Assembly: GCA_036346225.1 (NCBI GenBank)
Contig: JARFIW010000900.1
Span: 2,108,001 to 2,172,000 of the forward strand
Length of the DNA: 64,000 bases
Direction of reading: 5' to 3'
DNA from: Platerodrilus igneus
Taxonomy: Eukaryota; Arthropoda; Insecta; Coleoptera; Lycidae
Within the stretch, counting starts at the first letter, position 1. Each line of letters opens with the position of its first letter. The position numbers and the translations under genes are program-made. Of the stretch, positions 11,639-22,535 are shown piece by piece. The notes beneath the pieces were generated by a model that saw nothing but the letters and a program-made list of their open reading frames with translations, searched no databases and was not told where the DNA came from.

Positions 11639-11640
<2 letters not shown>
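9765..11640 (-). mobile_element. LTR-like block G, minus strand
   Basis: Non-coding. On the minus strand a promoter-like stretch (about 10950-11100), an AATAAA-containing stretch, the minisatellite 10440-10715, and then CCGTAACA (reverse complement of 10409-10416) follow in order. CCGTAACA is the same terminus as that of LTR K1 at 25879-25886, so 10409 is a plausible LTR 3' end with leader sequence continuing to 9765. No clear tRNA-Lys primer site follows, and no LTR 5' end or target duplication was found. Tentative. Confidence 0.35.
10440..10715. repeat. Degenerate minisatellite, unit about 28-33 bases
   Basis: About nine copies of a unit like ACCCAGTAATTTAGAGTCGT (with variants CAGTAACTTAGAGTCG, CAGTAATTTGAAG, CAGTAATTTAGAGTAG). 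Spacing varies, and the last two copies are most alike. It lies inside block G. It is not a CRISPR array: units vary in length and there are no unique spacers between conserved repeats. Confidence 0.85.

Positions 11641-11686
<46 letters not shown>
11639..11686. repeat. (TA)n tract
   Basis: TA run separating block G from the Penelope-like element on its right. Confidence 0.97.
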
Positions 11687-11687
<1 letters not shown>

Positions 11688-11788
11688 CTTGTATAACTTT
11701 TTTTTATTGTAACGACCTTCTTTTTATACGATTGTGTTGAAATTAGCAGGTTTTAGGTCGGCTGGTAATAAAGAAAACTCTTTTTTAT

Positions 11789-11829
11789 GGCCTAAATTTT
11801 CGCATATATTTTTATGCTTGATCACAGGC
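11789..11829 (-). ncRNA. Hammerhead-ribozyme-like fold of PLE-A1
   Basis: On the minus strand: stem I GCCU/AGGC; core GUGAUCA in place of CUGAUGA; stem II GCAU..AUGC with an AU-rich loop; GAA; a two-pair stem III AA/UU; then U at the cleavage position. This is the layout of minimal type I hammerheads reported from Penelope-like elements. Two core bases differ from canonical (C3 to G and G8 to C), which together keep the 3-8 pair. Activity is unknown. Confidence 0.5.
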
Positions 11830-12218
11830 AATAACTAAAACGTACAAACTATTAACAAACTACTAAAGTGAATAAAATAACTACTTACAGTGAGGGTATT
11901 TACATTAGCTTATTCTGAAGAATTTTTAGAACAATTTTCTTTAATAATTAAAAAGAAATAATGTGTATATATAAAAATTTGATGAAATAAAATATTGGTT
12001 TGATAGAAGTAAAAGTCAATTTTGATTAAATGATTTTTATATATATATCTTGATCTTTTTGTTTAACTTGCATGTGTGTATGTATGTTATGTATATATTA
12101 ATTTTTTTTTGTTTTAATTTTTAATATGATACATATAATAGCGTCCTCATGTGTATGTTTATATTAGGAGGAGGGTGAATATTGAATGTATCATATTGTT
12201 TGGTGTTTTGTGTATTGT

Positions 12219-12226
12219 GAGTATTT

Positions 12227-12293
<67 letters not shown>

Positions 12294-12390
12294 AAGGGAG
12301 AGAGAGAAGGAGTGGGTTTGTAGGTGGGTGTGTGTGTATGTGAGTGTGCTTTTATTATAGTTAGATGTAATTAAGAATGCACTTGTATTT

Positions 12391-12449
<59 letters not shown>

Positions 12450-12547
12450 AAGGGAGAGAGAGAAGGAGTGGGTTTGTAGGTGTGTGTGTGTGTGTATGTG
12501 AGTGTGCTTTTTATTATAGTTAGATGTACTTAAGAATGCACTTGTAA
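12219..12547. repeat. Tandem duplication of a (GT)n-(GA)n segment
   Basis: Two copies (about 12222-12387 and 12388-12547) of a block made of TTTATTTT, (GT)n, a GA-rich stretch, GGAGTGGGTTTGTAGG, (GT)n and TTATAGTTAGATGTA. Copies differ mainly in the number of GT units. Located in the 3' terminal region of PLE-A1. Confidence 0.93.
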
Positions 12548-12557
12548 AATCAATTCT

Positions 12558-13394
12558 TAGACTTATCGTTCTTTATATTTTTCTTTAAAGTTTAAAAGGT
12601 ATGAGTATATACTGCTCAGATTATCAATATCACTTTTTGTATTTAATGTATTTGAATTTCTATAAATATGGCACATTTCTAAAAATATTCTTTTAAATTT
12701 GTTAATTTCTATTTGTAAAATTTGTGGATTTTTGAAATTTATTTTATGTTCATCAATAAGTGTGTGTATTGCAAGGGCACATGCTTTAGGTTTAACTTTT
12801 ATATCGCTTTTATGTTGTATGATTCTTTGTTTTAAATTTTGAGATGTTTGGCCAATATATGAACGATCACAATCTAAACAATTTAATTTAAAAAATTACA
12901 TTTCTTTGTTGCATTTCATTGGTTTCGTCTTTAAGTTTGGAAAATAATTTATTTATAGAATTTACGTTTTTTTTAGCAATGTTGATATTAAGGTTTTTAA
13001 ATATGTTAATAATTTTATGTGTCAGTCCTTGTATGTATGGAAGAGATTTATAGATTTGGTTATGGATGTTGTTGTTTGTATTATCAAGTTCTTTATTTTT
13101 GGTAATTTGTCTATGTCCTTGGTTGTATAATAAATTGTTTATTAAAGAATTAGGGTAGTTGTTATTTTTTAAAAGCTTATTCAGTATTTTTAAATTTTTT
13201 TGGTATAAAGTAGGATGTGATATATGTTTAATTCTATTTTTTAATCCTAAAATAAAGTTAATTTTTATATCAAATGAGTGGTACGAATGATAATTTATAT
13301 AGCGTCCAGAGCTAGTGGGTTTGATATACCAGTCGGTAATTATTTGATTATTGTTTTGTCTGATAACAAGGCATAAGATTAATTTGCCAAACAT
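12558..13394 (-). pseudogene. PLE-A1 polyprotein remnant: RT C-terminus plus GIY-YIG endonuclease
   Basis: The frame 13394-12888 begins inside the reverse transcriptase, with the family signature WYIKPTSSGRYINYHS near residue 22, and continues through the linker (SLPYIQGLTHKI). The endonuclease follows in another frame at about 12890-12560, with SYIGQTSQ, the arginine of helix 1 (LKQRIIQHKSD) and the family C-terminus. The catalytic fingers and palm of the RT (including YVDD) are absent because the copy is truncated, and a frameshift separates the two parts. A dead copy of a Penelope-class retroelement that integrates by means of its GIY-YIG nuclease. Confidence 0.85.
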
Positions 13395-13400
13395 TAAAAA

Positions 13401-14843
13401 AATGAAGTCGCTGATTTCCTATTATCAAGCTGCCTATGCCCCTGCTTCGTAAGCTATTGATCGACGAGATCTCGATTCAGTTAAGAGCAAATTATTCGAC
13501 ACAAAAAATGAATCTAAGAATTCATTATTTCCAAAAGGTTAAAGAAGACTGTCAAAAACTTCATTGTTTGACATGCACATACGAAAGCCCATAAACTGTT
13601 GAATCCGTGAACCTTTAAACAACAAACATGTTAACATCAAGTCTTCTAGTCCCTTTATAATGCAAGTCAGAAGAAAAATTTGCATAAAATGATCACAGCA
13701 TATTCGAGTTGCATAAAAATATGAAAACTAGCATCACCTTTGTGTGTAGATATTGTCTCGCATTGCAATAAAAAAAGGATGTGGGAAATGTTAGTTAAAC
13801 ACGAGCTCATGGCCAATAACGGTACCTCGAGCAACTGGCGCAATATTACACCTTGATTTCTCAACCTGCATGATTTTATTTTAGTAAGTCAGCCTTAGAT
13901 TAGTCTAGACTAGACACAGGTTTGGAATAAAAATATCTAGAACTAGAAAAATTTGCATGTACACAATATTAACAAGTTCATTCACATGGAAATGAATGAT
14001 AAATGATTACAAAGTGGGTAGGTATTTAACCTCATTTTAGTGATTTGTATTTATGTTATCTCTATTGTTTATTTTTTATTTTGAATGCACCTGTACTTGC
14101 ATTATGACAAATGTCTGTAAAATTTAATACATTCAAGAGGTGATACCTTAAGATCGTTCAATTCGTCACCCCTTGTTTCTCTCGGAGTTGCTCAATCTTC
14201 ACAAGCAATCACTGGTTTTTGCAGCGAACTTATATCAGTACCTTAATTTTAATTGTAGAGTGACTGAAAACAACAAAGACACCCTTATCATGGCTTATTA
14301 AAGTAAAAAAAGTTACTTGACCGACATATCGTTTGTTTACCCTATTTGTAACACCTCTCAGCTACTATTTCTTTCGATTCTCTTAAAATTACAGCATAAT
14401 TGACAAGATCAATTTATAAACAATGCATCAATCTGAATTAAAATTCTTTACCACACAGTAGACAAGCGAGCCTAATCCTTTAAATAACTTGAGTCCATAC
14501 ATTGTGTCAACATTGCGTGACTTAATTATATTTAAAGACTATTTAGGTAAGACAAATTTGTATGCACTCTTCTAATACAATTAGCACAATTGCTGGTATA
14601 TCAGGAATTACAACTTATCCGAAAATTTTAACTCCGAAATTCAAAAAACACGTCCCGTTTCGGTTCACAAAAGAATTGCGCGAATTGGAGCAGTCTCTTT
14701 TCTTAAAATGGATTGGCATTCTTTGAGTATAGGTTTATAACGAGCAGCAGCATGTTTCAAAACATACCATTAGCCAAGGAACTAACAGGGGTTGAGCATG
14801 AATGAAAGAGTGACGCAGTGTGACTTTTGATTCTTCTTGGGGG
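13401..14843. other. No feature recognised
   Basis: AT-rich sequence between PLE-A1 and the hAT insertion. I find no convincing exon, repeat or element end. It could be ancestral host DNA; the sequence just left of 14844 continues right of 18512 when the hAT is removed. Confidence 0.5.
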
Positions 14844-17800
14844 CAACGACGTAACTAGGTACCCGCAGTACCCCCAACCGCGGGAGGCCCCGATCACCAA
14901 AGAGGCTCCAGGTAATATTTCACGCAAGGGCCTATCTGACAAAAATTCAATAATAACGTAATAAAAAAAATAAGTGTTCATCGCCTAAATGTTGTATCAG
15001 TAAAATGTGCTTTCAACTTTATGTTTCTAAAAGAAAAAGTTTAGTATAAAATTAGAACTAGAATAGAGAATACAAATTGAAGCACAATGCCACACAATAT
15101 AGTACTGAATAATTACCTATTAAAAATTTACATTATACCTACAATTCAAAAGATAATCAGCAGAGCATTATTATTTCAAATAATGTTTGTAATTTAATAA
15201 TGTATATACTGACGGGTCGCAAATCACCGCTGAAATCTTAAATCTAATAGGTAAGCGCAGGTGTTAAGGTGCCGCGTTAGCGTCGACGCGCCAGCGTTGT
15301 CTTAACCCTGCTTACAGATGCATGCAGGTTTTGTATGTTTATATTATTATTTTAGTCCGTTGCATGTTACTGTCGGTGTTGCGTGTCGCATCGCATAATA
15401 GTGTAACTGTTCGAAAAAATACATTTGTTATTTTTCATTTTCGAATTGCGATTACCGCAAATATATAAATCACTGAGACTTAACACACAATGAAAAGACA
15501 CTATGAAAGTGGTTCTGCTAAGGGAAGAAGAAAAAGTGAGCAAGGAAAAGTTTGTGAAAAAAATACCAAAACTAACAACATTTTTCAAACAAACGATTAC
15601 CTCCGAATTTGAATTTACTCCGAGTGAAAGTGATGCAAGTCCCTCATGTTCATTCAGTACAGAAACAATCCCCATCAGAACTTCTTTTTTGCGTTCGTCA
15701 GAAGTTGCCATTGATAACGATGTTTTATTAAGTAGTGCTTCACCCTCGCAAGCGACGATACCTGATACTGAACCGGAGTTTTTACAAAAGTCGAATTATC
15801 CGAAAGTAAGTATTTTTATAGAGCATTTTAGTAAGTTCAGCTAGCGTCACCAGGCGCGACAGATTTACTAACACAGAAAAAACAAGTATGTTAACTTAAA
15901 AGCAAAATGAAATTTCTTCAAGAAAATTTGTTTAAAGGAAATAAAAAATATCTTGACTTAAAGGAAAACGAAATTCTCCCAAAGAAATTTCTTTGAATAA
16001 AAAAAATTAACAAATTTGTTTTTCTGTGAAGAAACGCAGGCAAATTTTACGGCGAGATCGTGTGGCGTCATGTACGAAACTTACTTTACAAATGAATTTG
16101 TACTACAACCTATAATTTATTTATAGAAAAACGAGATTCCGAAATCGAAATAAAATTCTTTATCGATATGGCTCTATATTCTGGTTTACAATTAGCAACA
16201 GACATTAAGAGATTTATTTTGAAATACGGGCCCTGTCGTCCGAAAGGACCCTTTTTCAGAAATGCTAAAAACAGGTCTTTTTCTGAAAATTATTACGTTT
16301 GTAAATCGACATCTAATATAGAAATTGATTTAACTTGGCTATGTTACTCCCCCAAATACGACAAAGTTTATTGTGAACCATGCTGGCTGTTTTCTACAAT
16401 TAAGTATGGGTGGCAGGAAGGCATTAACGACTGGCAAGATTTATCTGAGAGAATTAAAAGCTACAGATATGGTGTGGCGCATATAGATTCATGTTATGCT
16501 GAAGAGACTTTGAAAAGACTGAATTGTGTAGATAACGTAAATGACGAGATCATTTTGAAACAACAACATTTTGGACGACAAGTGTTAGAAAGACTTTTAA
16601 AATCACTTTGAAATTCGCAAAAAACCTTAATTCATTTAGAGGAAGTAAAGGCCAAGAAACTATCAATGACATTTATAACGGCAATTTATTATACGATGTG
16701 AAGCTACTTGCTGATTACGACGATGTCATGCGAGAAGTGGTTAACAAACCCAAAAATACCATTAAATATTTATCGCCACAAATTCAAAATGAGTTAATTG
16801 ACTGTCTATGTAAGACTTTGAGAAAAAAATTATTAGGGGATATCGTGGAAACTCTTTACTTTTCAGTCATTGCTGACACAACTCAAGATATTAGTAAAAT
16901 TGATCAACATAGCCTTACTTAGCGGTATGTTGAAATTAAGAAAACTGACATGGGCGTACCTACAGGAATCTGTATTCAAGAAATATTTTTAGGTAAATCA
17001 TTTTTATGTAATTATAAGTCGATTATATTTATTATACTTTCAGGGTTTTTTCAAGTACATTCTCAAACTGCTGAAGGTATTAGTAACCAGATAATGAATA
17101 TTCTACAGAATGATAGTGTAAATATTATTAAGTGTCGCGGCCAAGGGTATGACGGTGCAAGTAAGATAAGCGGCGCGTACATTGGCGTTCAATCTAGAAT
17201 TAAAGCCATTGAACCTAAAGCCCTTTACGTGCATTGTGCAGCACATAATTTAAACCTAGTTATTAATGATGCAATCAATGCAATTCCCAAAATTCAAAAT
17301 TATTTTGCATATTTACAAGACATTTATAACTTTTTCGGAAATATTACTAATAGATGGGATATATAACTTCTATAACAGATGAGTCGCAAATCACATTGAA
17401 AAAACTAAATCCAACCCGCTGGGCTGGAAGATTAATTTCGATATTAGCAGTTAAACTAAAATACATGAATATAATGAAGAGTTTATCCAAAATAATTCTT
17501 GAAAGTAAACAACGCGAAGAAATTCAGGAATCAAACAGAATAAAGAGTAACATTGAGAAATTTGAATTTGTTTTTATTACGGTTGTACTGACAAATCTGT
17601 TTGGAGAAATAAATTTTGTTTTAAAAACATTCCAAGGAAAAGATTTGGATGTAGTAAAGACGTCCGAAACTTTAAAGAAAATATTCGAAAAATTAACTGC
17701 AATAAGAAACAAGTTTGAAGCTTTCAAAACAGAGGCTACACATATTGCTAGAAATTGGGGAGTTTTGGAAAAATTTTCTAAAAGGAGAATTAAAATTAAG

Positions 17801-18512
17801 AAGAAATTTTTTGATGAATTAACGGAAGATGGTCGATTTACAGATGAGGAAATGTATTTTAAAATTAATATTTTTCTTAAAATAGATGATATTGCAATTA
17901 TTCAAATTCGTACCCGCTTTAAAGGATTTCACGAAGTGGCAGATGTTTTCATTCCTTATTCCTCAAAATTTACTTCAAATAGCAGACGACGAAATAATTA
18001 GAAAAGCTGAATCTCTTTGTTCATTTTATTCAAATGACTTATCCGATGGTTTAGGTTTGCAAATATTATTATTTACCAAAACTTTTAAAAATGAACTGAA
18101 GAAAATCAACACAATAAAAGATATTGGATTTCTACTAATTGTTGACCACTACGATAAATGTTCCACATTTGAAGATTTAGTTTCGGTAATTCTTTTATTT
18201 TTGACAATACCGATAACTGTTGCTTCAGCGGAAAGATCATTTTCAAAATTTCTGTCGTAATAGAATGGGCCAAGATAGGTTATGTATGTTAGTTTGCTTA
18301 ACATAGAAGCAGAAACAGCCGCCAAAATGGAGCTTCAGGATGTTATTGACAACTTCGCTGCTATTAAAGCCCGCAAGTAAATGTAATTTATAGTTTTGTG
18401 TTAGATACTAAATAAAGTTTATCGTGAATTTTATGTTTCTTATAAACTTTTATTGAATCGGACCTCATCATAATTTATGCGGGAGGGCCCCCAAATTTTA
18501 GTTACGTCACTG
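14844..18512 (+). mobile_element. hAT DNA transposon (ZMYM1-like type), full length, inactive
   Basis: Terminal inverted repeats CAACGACGTAACTA (14844 on) and its near reverse complement ending ..GTTACGTCACTG at 18512, flanked by an 8-base duplication CTTGGGGG (14836-14843) / GTTGGGGG (18513-18520), the length expected of hAT insertions. GC-rich subterminal blocks (GCGGGAGG.CCCC) are shared by both ends. Encloses a decayed transposase (15490-18380). About 3.7 kb, the usual size of this group. Confidence 0.88.
15490..18380 (+). pseudogene. hAT transposase pseudogene (TTF-type zinc finger, DUF4371)
   Basis: Starts MKRHYESGSAKGRRK at 15490, then shifts frame. Successive fragments give the TTF-type zinc-finger region (16168-16611, with YCEPCWLF), the DUF4371 segment (16608-17366, with CRGQGYDGAS and HCAAHNLNLV), the linker (LNPTRWAGR, 17400), and the C-terminal dimerisation segment (to 18260, LTIPITVASAERSFSK). 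Between them are frameshifts, a stop at 16920, and a non-coding stretch at about 15845-16165 plus another near 17000-17045 that may be introns or small insertions. The order matches ZMYM1-like hAT transposases. Not functional. Confidence 0.88.
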
Positions 18513-18520
18513 GTTGGGGG

Positions 18521-19235
18521 CACCTAGTAGATGAAAAAAAACGTTGTGTTCGCGGAGAAGTCGCAGTTTAGAGCCACTTACCGTATCACCTGTAACTTGG
18601 GAACGGTTGAAGATAGAATAACGATTCAAACGCCAATCTGTTCTAAACAATATGTTCTACAATTAGGTATATTAGACATTTTGCTATATCTTGCACCTAA
18701 ATCGATTTATTTGGGTAGTGTCAAGACTCGATCTTGATTGCAGAGGCGATAATCTTATTATGCCAAAAAAAGTAGGATTTTGTACATTGTTTCCAGCACT
18801 TCCTACCACTGCTGATTCTGTGTATACAATCTTGTGCAATTTCCTACAAATAAATAGCCAGCTAGGTCAGACATATGCAGTTCTCAGTTGTGATATGACT
18901 ATTTATTTGTTAACAAAACTAGCACAGCTACAAACAACAGGGTTTGAAAGACCTTATTTAAGAATTAGAACGTGTTGAAAGCTTTCCAAGGTAAGTGTAG
19001 TTGGTAACGTAGGTTAAAATTGCACCTTGTTGGTTGTTAGACTTCGATTTTTAGTACATTTCTTTAGTTGTTTCTATAGGGACCCGCTCCCGCATCACTA
19101 AAGTTAGCCGGTGCATCCTTAATTTGTTACGGGATTCTCGCTCCTTCTGGGAAATTGCAAATTTAACGCTTTATTCACCCGTAACAATAAATTCAAGTAA
19201 TAATAAATATTCCACTGCTATTATTGTTAATTTGT
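18521..19235 (+). pseudogene. Fragment of an unrecognised repetitive protein
   Basis: The frame at 18691-18978 reads LFPALPTTADSVYTILC, a readable stretch whose pattern (PALPTTADSVYT..) recalls a multicopy uncharacterised protein seen in many invertebrate genomes, but I cannot name the family with certainty. The upstream frame 18531-18737 may belong to the same relic, with a frameshift between. No start or complete domain. 19127-19188 is a separate 62-base palindrome-ended segment. The rest shows nothing recognisable. Confidence 0.3.
19127..19188. repeat. 62-base segment with perfect 9-base inverted ends
   Basis: Begins TGTTACGGG and ends CCCGTAACA, the same kind of terminus as the K LTRs (TGTAACGG..CGTAACA). 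No target duplication is obvious. It may be a residual LTR stub or coincidence. Confidence 0.4.
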
Positions 19236-19247
19236 AACACTATTTTG

Positions 19248-19291
<44 letters not shown>

Positions 19292-19301
19292 CAAAATAGT
19301 G

Positions 19302-19346
<45 letters not shown>
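19236..19346. repeat. (TA)n tracts in a palindromic setting
   Basis: AACACTATTTTGCTA, an (AT)n run (19250-19287), then CAGCAAAATAGTGTT, which is the inverse of the left flank, then a second (TA)n run (19304-19346). The whole can fold into a long hairpin. Confidence 0.9.
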
Positions 19347-19349
<3 letters not shown>

Positions 19350-19461
19350 GATCTTCTTTTCAATAACGAACGTATCTGTTATAAATTAATTGCCTTTGTA
19401 TGAATTTTGGGATATATTTCGTTCGAAATAAGTTAGTGGTTTAGTTTAAAACATTTATTAA

Positions 19462-19502
19462 ACTTAACGTTTCGGAAAATTTGTTTCCTTAATCACAAGC
19501 TA
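19462..19502 (-). ncRNA. Hammerhead-like fold, PLE-B1 left repeat
   Basis: On the minus strand: stem I AGCUU/AAGUU, core GUGAUUA, stem II GGAAA/UUUCC over CAAAU, GAA, stem III AC/GU, then U. The core differs from CUGAUGA at positions 3 (G) and 8 (U), leaving a G-U wobble where the canonical ribozyme has C-G. The rest of the architecture is intact. Confidence 0.5.
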
Positions 19503-19596
19503 CAAAATAGATAGCATTAAATTACATATATAAAAGTTATAAATTACTTACTTAATGTGTTTTTGTAGAAAACCTGTTTTGACATGTAATGTCATT

Positions 19597-19597
19597 T

Positions 19598-19646
<49 letters not shown>
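19597..19646. repeat. (GTT)n microsatellite
   Basis: About 16 TTG/GTT units inside the left PLE-B1 repeat; the right repeat has only GTTGTTGTT at the same place (22780). Confidence 0.95.
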
Positions 19647-19789
19647 ATAAGTGATGTTTGTCAAAACTAGCTTTTTACATTGAAATAATTTGATGAAAAT
19701 ACAAAATGTTGATTATTTAGATATTCTTGTTTTATCCGACCAACAAATCTTTATTAAGTTTGTATGTGTGGATGGGTGTGTATGGATGG

Positions 19790-19799
19790 TGCGTGCGTG

Positions 19800-19879
<80 letters not shown>

Positions 19880-19922
19880 TACGTGCGTGTGTGTATGTGT
19901 GTGTTTGTGTGTATGTGTGTGT
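19790..19922. repeat. (GTGC)n / (GT)n microsatellite
   Basis: Long GTGC run with GT-rich ends. Open frames through it (Cys-Val-Arg-Ala repeats) are spurious. The same position in the right PLE-B1 repeat (22902-22930) holds only about 28 bases of related repeat. Confidence 0.95.
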
Positions 19923-20087
19923 AATAGGAATCTGGATTGTCTTTGGGTTATTGTATCTGTAATTTATTAGTTTGATTTAGTTTTGTTTAAAATAGTTAGT
20001 TGAGAAAACGTTATTATTTATATAAACTTTGTGTGAAGAAATCTTGGAGACTGTATATGTGACCTGGTTGTCTAGTTATTAGGAATG

Positions 20088-22534
20088 TTATATTTGTTTT
20101 TTAAAATTATAAAGTCCAAAGTATACTGCTTCTAAATTATTAATATCAGTTTTTTCATTTAAACAGTTATTTGTTTTTTGAATGTGGTAGGATTCTAAAA
20201 ATAATCCTTTGTAATAATTAGATTCTATTTCAAGTATTTCAACATTTTGTAGATCTATAGTGTGATTATTTCTTTTTATATGTGTCGAAAGTGCGCAGGT
20301 TGTTTTTTCTATTTTGGCGTCGCTTTTATGTTGTGCAAGCCTTTGACCCAGGTATTGTTTTGATTGGCTTACATATTGTCCTCTACATGAGCATTTGATT
20401 TTATATATAGTATTGCTTATTTTTAGTTTTTTTGTTTTGTCTTTTAAATTTGTGAAAAGAACTTTGGTTGATTTATTATAATTAAAAATAATTTTTATAT
20501 TTGGTTATTTTAAATTTGTTTTTAAATTAATTGATAAATTTTGAATATATGGTAATGATCTGTATTGTTTTTGTGTTACTGTATTTTCTTCTTTGTGGTG
20601 AATTTGGTTGTTAAATATTATTTTGTTTTTTAGTGGTTTAGGGAAACCATTGTTTATGAAGATATTTCTTTGTTCAATCAAGTTTTTGTGATAAAATTCG
20701 GGGTCGCTTATTTTTATTATTCTGTATTTTATGGCTAAGATTGTTTTGAATTTATGGTTGGTATGAGGATTTGAAAAGTAGTTTATATATCTTCCGGAAT
20801 TGGTTGGTTTCTTGTACCAATCTAATTTTATTTTATTATTTTCATTTCTTATGACTTTTGAGTCTAAAAAAGGGATACTTTTGTTTTCTTCTATTTCGTG
20901 TGTAAATTGTAATTTTGAGTGGAACTGATTAAATTTATTAAGGATTTCTTATATTTTATTTTCGGGATAGCAGCAAAGAATGTCATCAACGTATTTAGTT
21001 ATGAATGGGAATTGAAAGGTTACATTTGGAATTATTTCTTTGATAAGATGGTCCATTACAATTTGTGCTAGTATTGGGAATATAGGAGATCCCATCGTAA
21101 TACCAAATTTTTGAATATGGTATTGGTCTTCAAATGAAAAGTATGTGTTGTTGAAAATTAATGTTATGGTAGTTATGAACATATTTTGATCTAATTTACA
21201 GACTTTTTTTATTTTATTCCAATTTTTAGTTAAAATTTCTTTTGTTAGATTTAAGGGTATATTTGTGAATAAAGAGGATGCAGCGAGTGAGATTAGTATG
21301 TGATTGTTTGATATTTGAAAGTTCCTAAATTTATCAACAAATTCAAAAGTGTCTTTTACGTTGAAACTATCTTCAATAGGGAATGCTTTACTTAGAATAT
21401 CTCCTATCCATTTTGCTAAATTGTAAGTTGGTGTATTGATTGATGATATAATTGGTCTTAATGCTATCGTCGGTTTGTGTATTTTAGGTAGTCCATAATA
21501 TTTGCCTGAAGTGGAGTTATTTTTGATTAGAATGATTAGATTGTTGTTTTCTTCTTTTCAGATCATATTTTTATTAAATAGCAGTTTAATATGTTCGTTT
21601 ATGATTTTTTGAATAGACGTTGTTGGATCTTTGTTTGATTTTGTATAGGTGTTTGTGTCGTTTAGAAGTTCATGAGATTTTTCAATATAAAATTGTTTGT
21701 TGAGTAGAACTGTCACAGCGCCATTGTCTGCTTTTGTAACGATAATATTTGGATTGTCATTTAGAAATTTTTTAGTTTTTTGAAATATTCTTTCTTCTTT
21801 GTCTGGATGTGTTATTGTTTGAATTATTAATGAAATTGGTGATGCAGTTTGTGACTTTTGTACGTAGTAAAGATTTTTGTTGGTTTGATAAAGTGTCATT
21901 TTTAATAATTGATTCTATACAAGCCAAAAGTTTACCTAAATGAATATTTTTGTTTATTATATGTAAATTGAATTTGGGTCCTAGTGATAACATGTTAAGT
22001 ATATATGTGTGAATATCTTTATTACTAAGATTAACTATCCATTTGCTGTTATCTACGAAGAGTTGTTTGTGATTAAATTGACTCAGTTTTAAGTTATCGA
22101 ATTTTTTGATATTTTCTTTTTTTACTTGCGCAAAGTGTTTGTTATAAAATATTCTTTGTCTGCGTTTGAAGGTATTTGTAATGATAACAGGTAGGATTGC
22201 TTGAAGTGAAATTTCAATATGTCTAATTCTATTGCTAAAAAAGTTTATATTTGTGTGTGTTGCTTCTAATTCTAAATTCAGAATTTGGATTTGTAACTTG
22301 GTTTTTAGATTTTCGATTTTTGTTTAGTTTTCCATGTGTTATGCTTATTAAATTTTGTTTTATGTTAGTTGGATGTGATATATGGTTTGGGATGATTCCT
22401 TCTCTTCTGCATCTTTCCATAAACAAGCATCTATTTTTAAGGTTTGCCAATTTTGATGTTGTGTTTGCCCATTGCTTTAGTAATGTAACTGCATTGCTAC
22501 CATATGTTTGTTTGATGTGGTTGTAGAATCTCAT
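20088..22534 (-). pseudogene. PLE-B1 polyprotein: Penelope-type RT and GIY-YIG endonuclease, frameshifted
   Basis: The most complete Penelope coding region here. The N-terminal part (22534-22235) starts MRFYNHIKQTYGSNA and includes the conserved CLFMERCRREGIIPNHI region. The middle (about 21993-21558) is followed by the catalytic segment 21182-20949, with ITMGSPIFPILAQ and the polymerase motif KYVDDIL. Next come the thumb (KPTNSGRYINYFS, about 20820) and the GIY-YIG-type domain with QRLAQHKSDAKI (about 20330), ending FGLYNFKKQI at 20088. The tyrosine pair of GIY-YIG is altered (QYVSQS). At least five frame breaks or stops. Start chosen at the ATG just inside the terminal repeat. Confidence 0.88.
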
Positions 22535-22535
22535 T

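Larger units (their letters stand above)
11700..13400 (-). mobile_element. Penelope-like element PLE-A1, 5' truncated
   Basis: Contains, on the minus strand, the end of a Penelope-type reverse transcriptase and a GIY-YIG endonuclease (see 12558-13394), then about 850 bases of terminal-repeat-like DNA with a hammerhead-like fold (11789-11829). It is cut off at about 13400, where unrelated sequence begins; 5' truncation is usual for this class. Its terminal segment 11745-11840 matches 32590-32695 in inverted relation to the coding strand, consistent with the inverted terminal repeats known in Penelope-like elements. Confidence 0.8.
19348..20087 (-). repeat. PLE-B1 terminal repeat, left copy
   Basis: Direct repeat of 22536-23094, separated from it by the PLE-B coding region. 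Shared landmarks are AATAACGAACGTAT, GGGATATATTTCGTTCGAA, the hammerhead-like fold, and AAACCTGTTTTGACATGTAA. This copy has an expanded (GTT)n (19597-19646) and a large (GTGC)n tract (19790-19890), which the right copy has only as short seeds. Confidence 0.8.
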
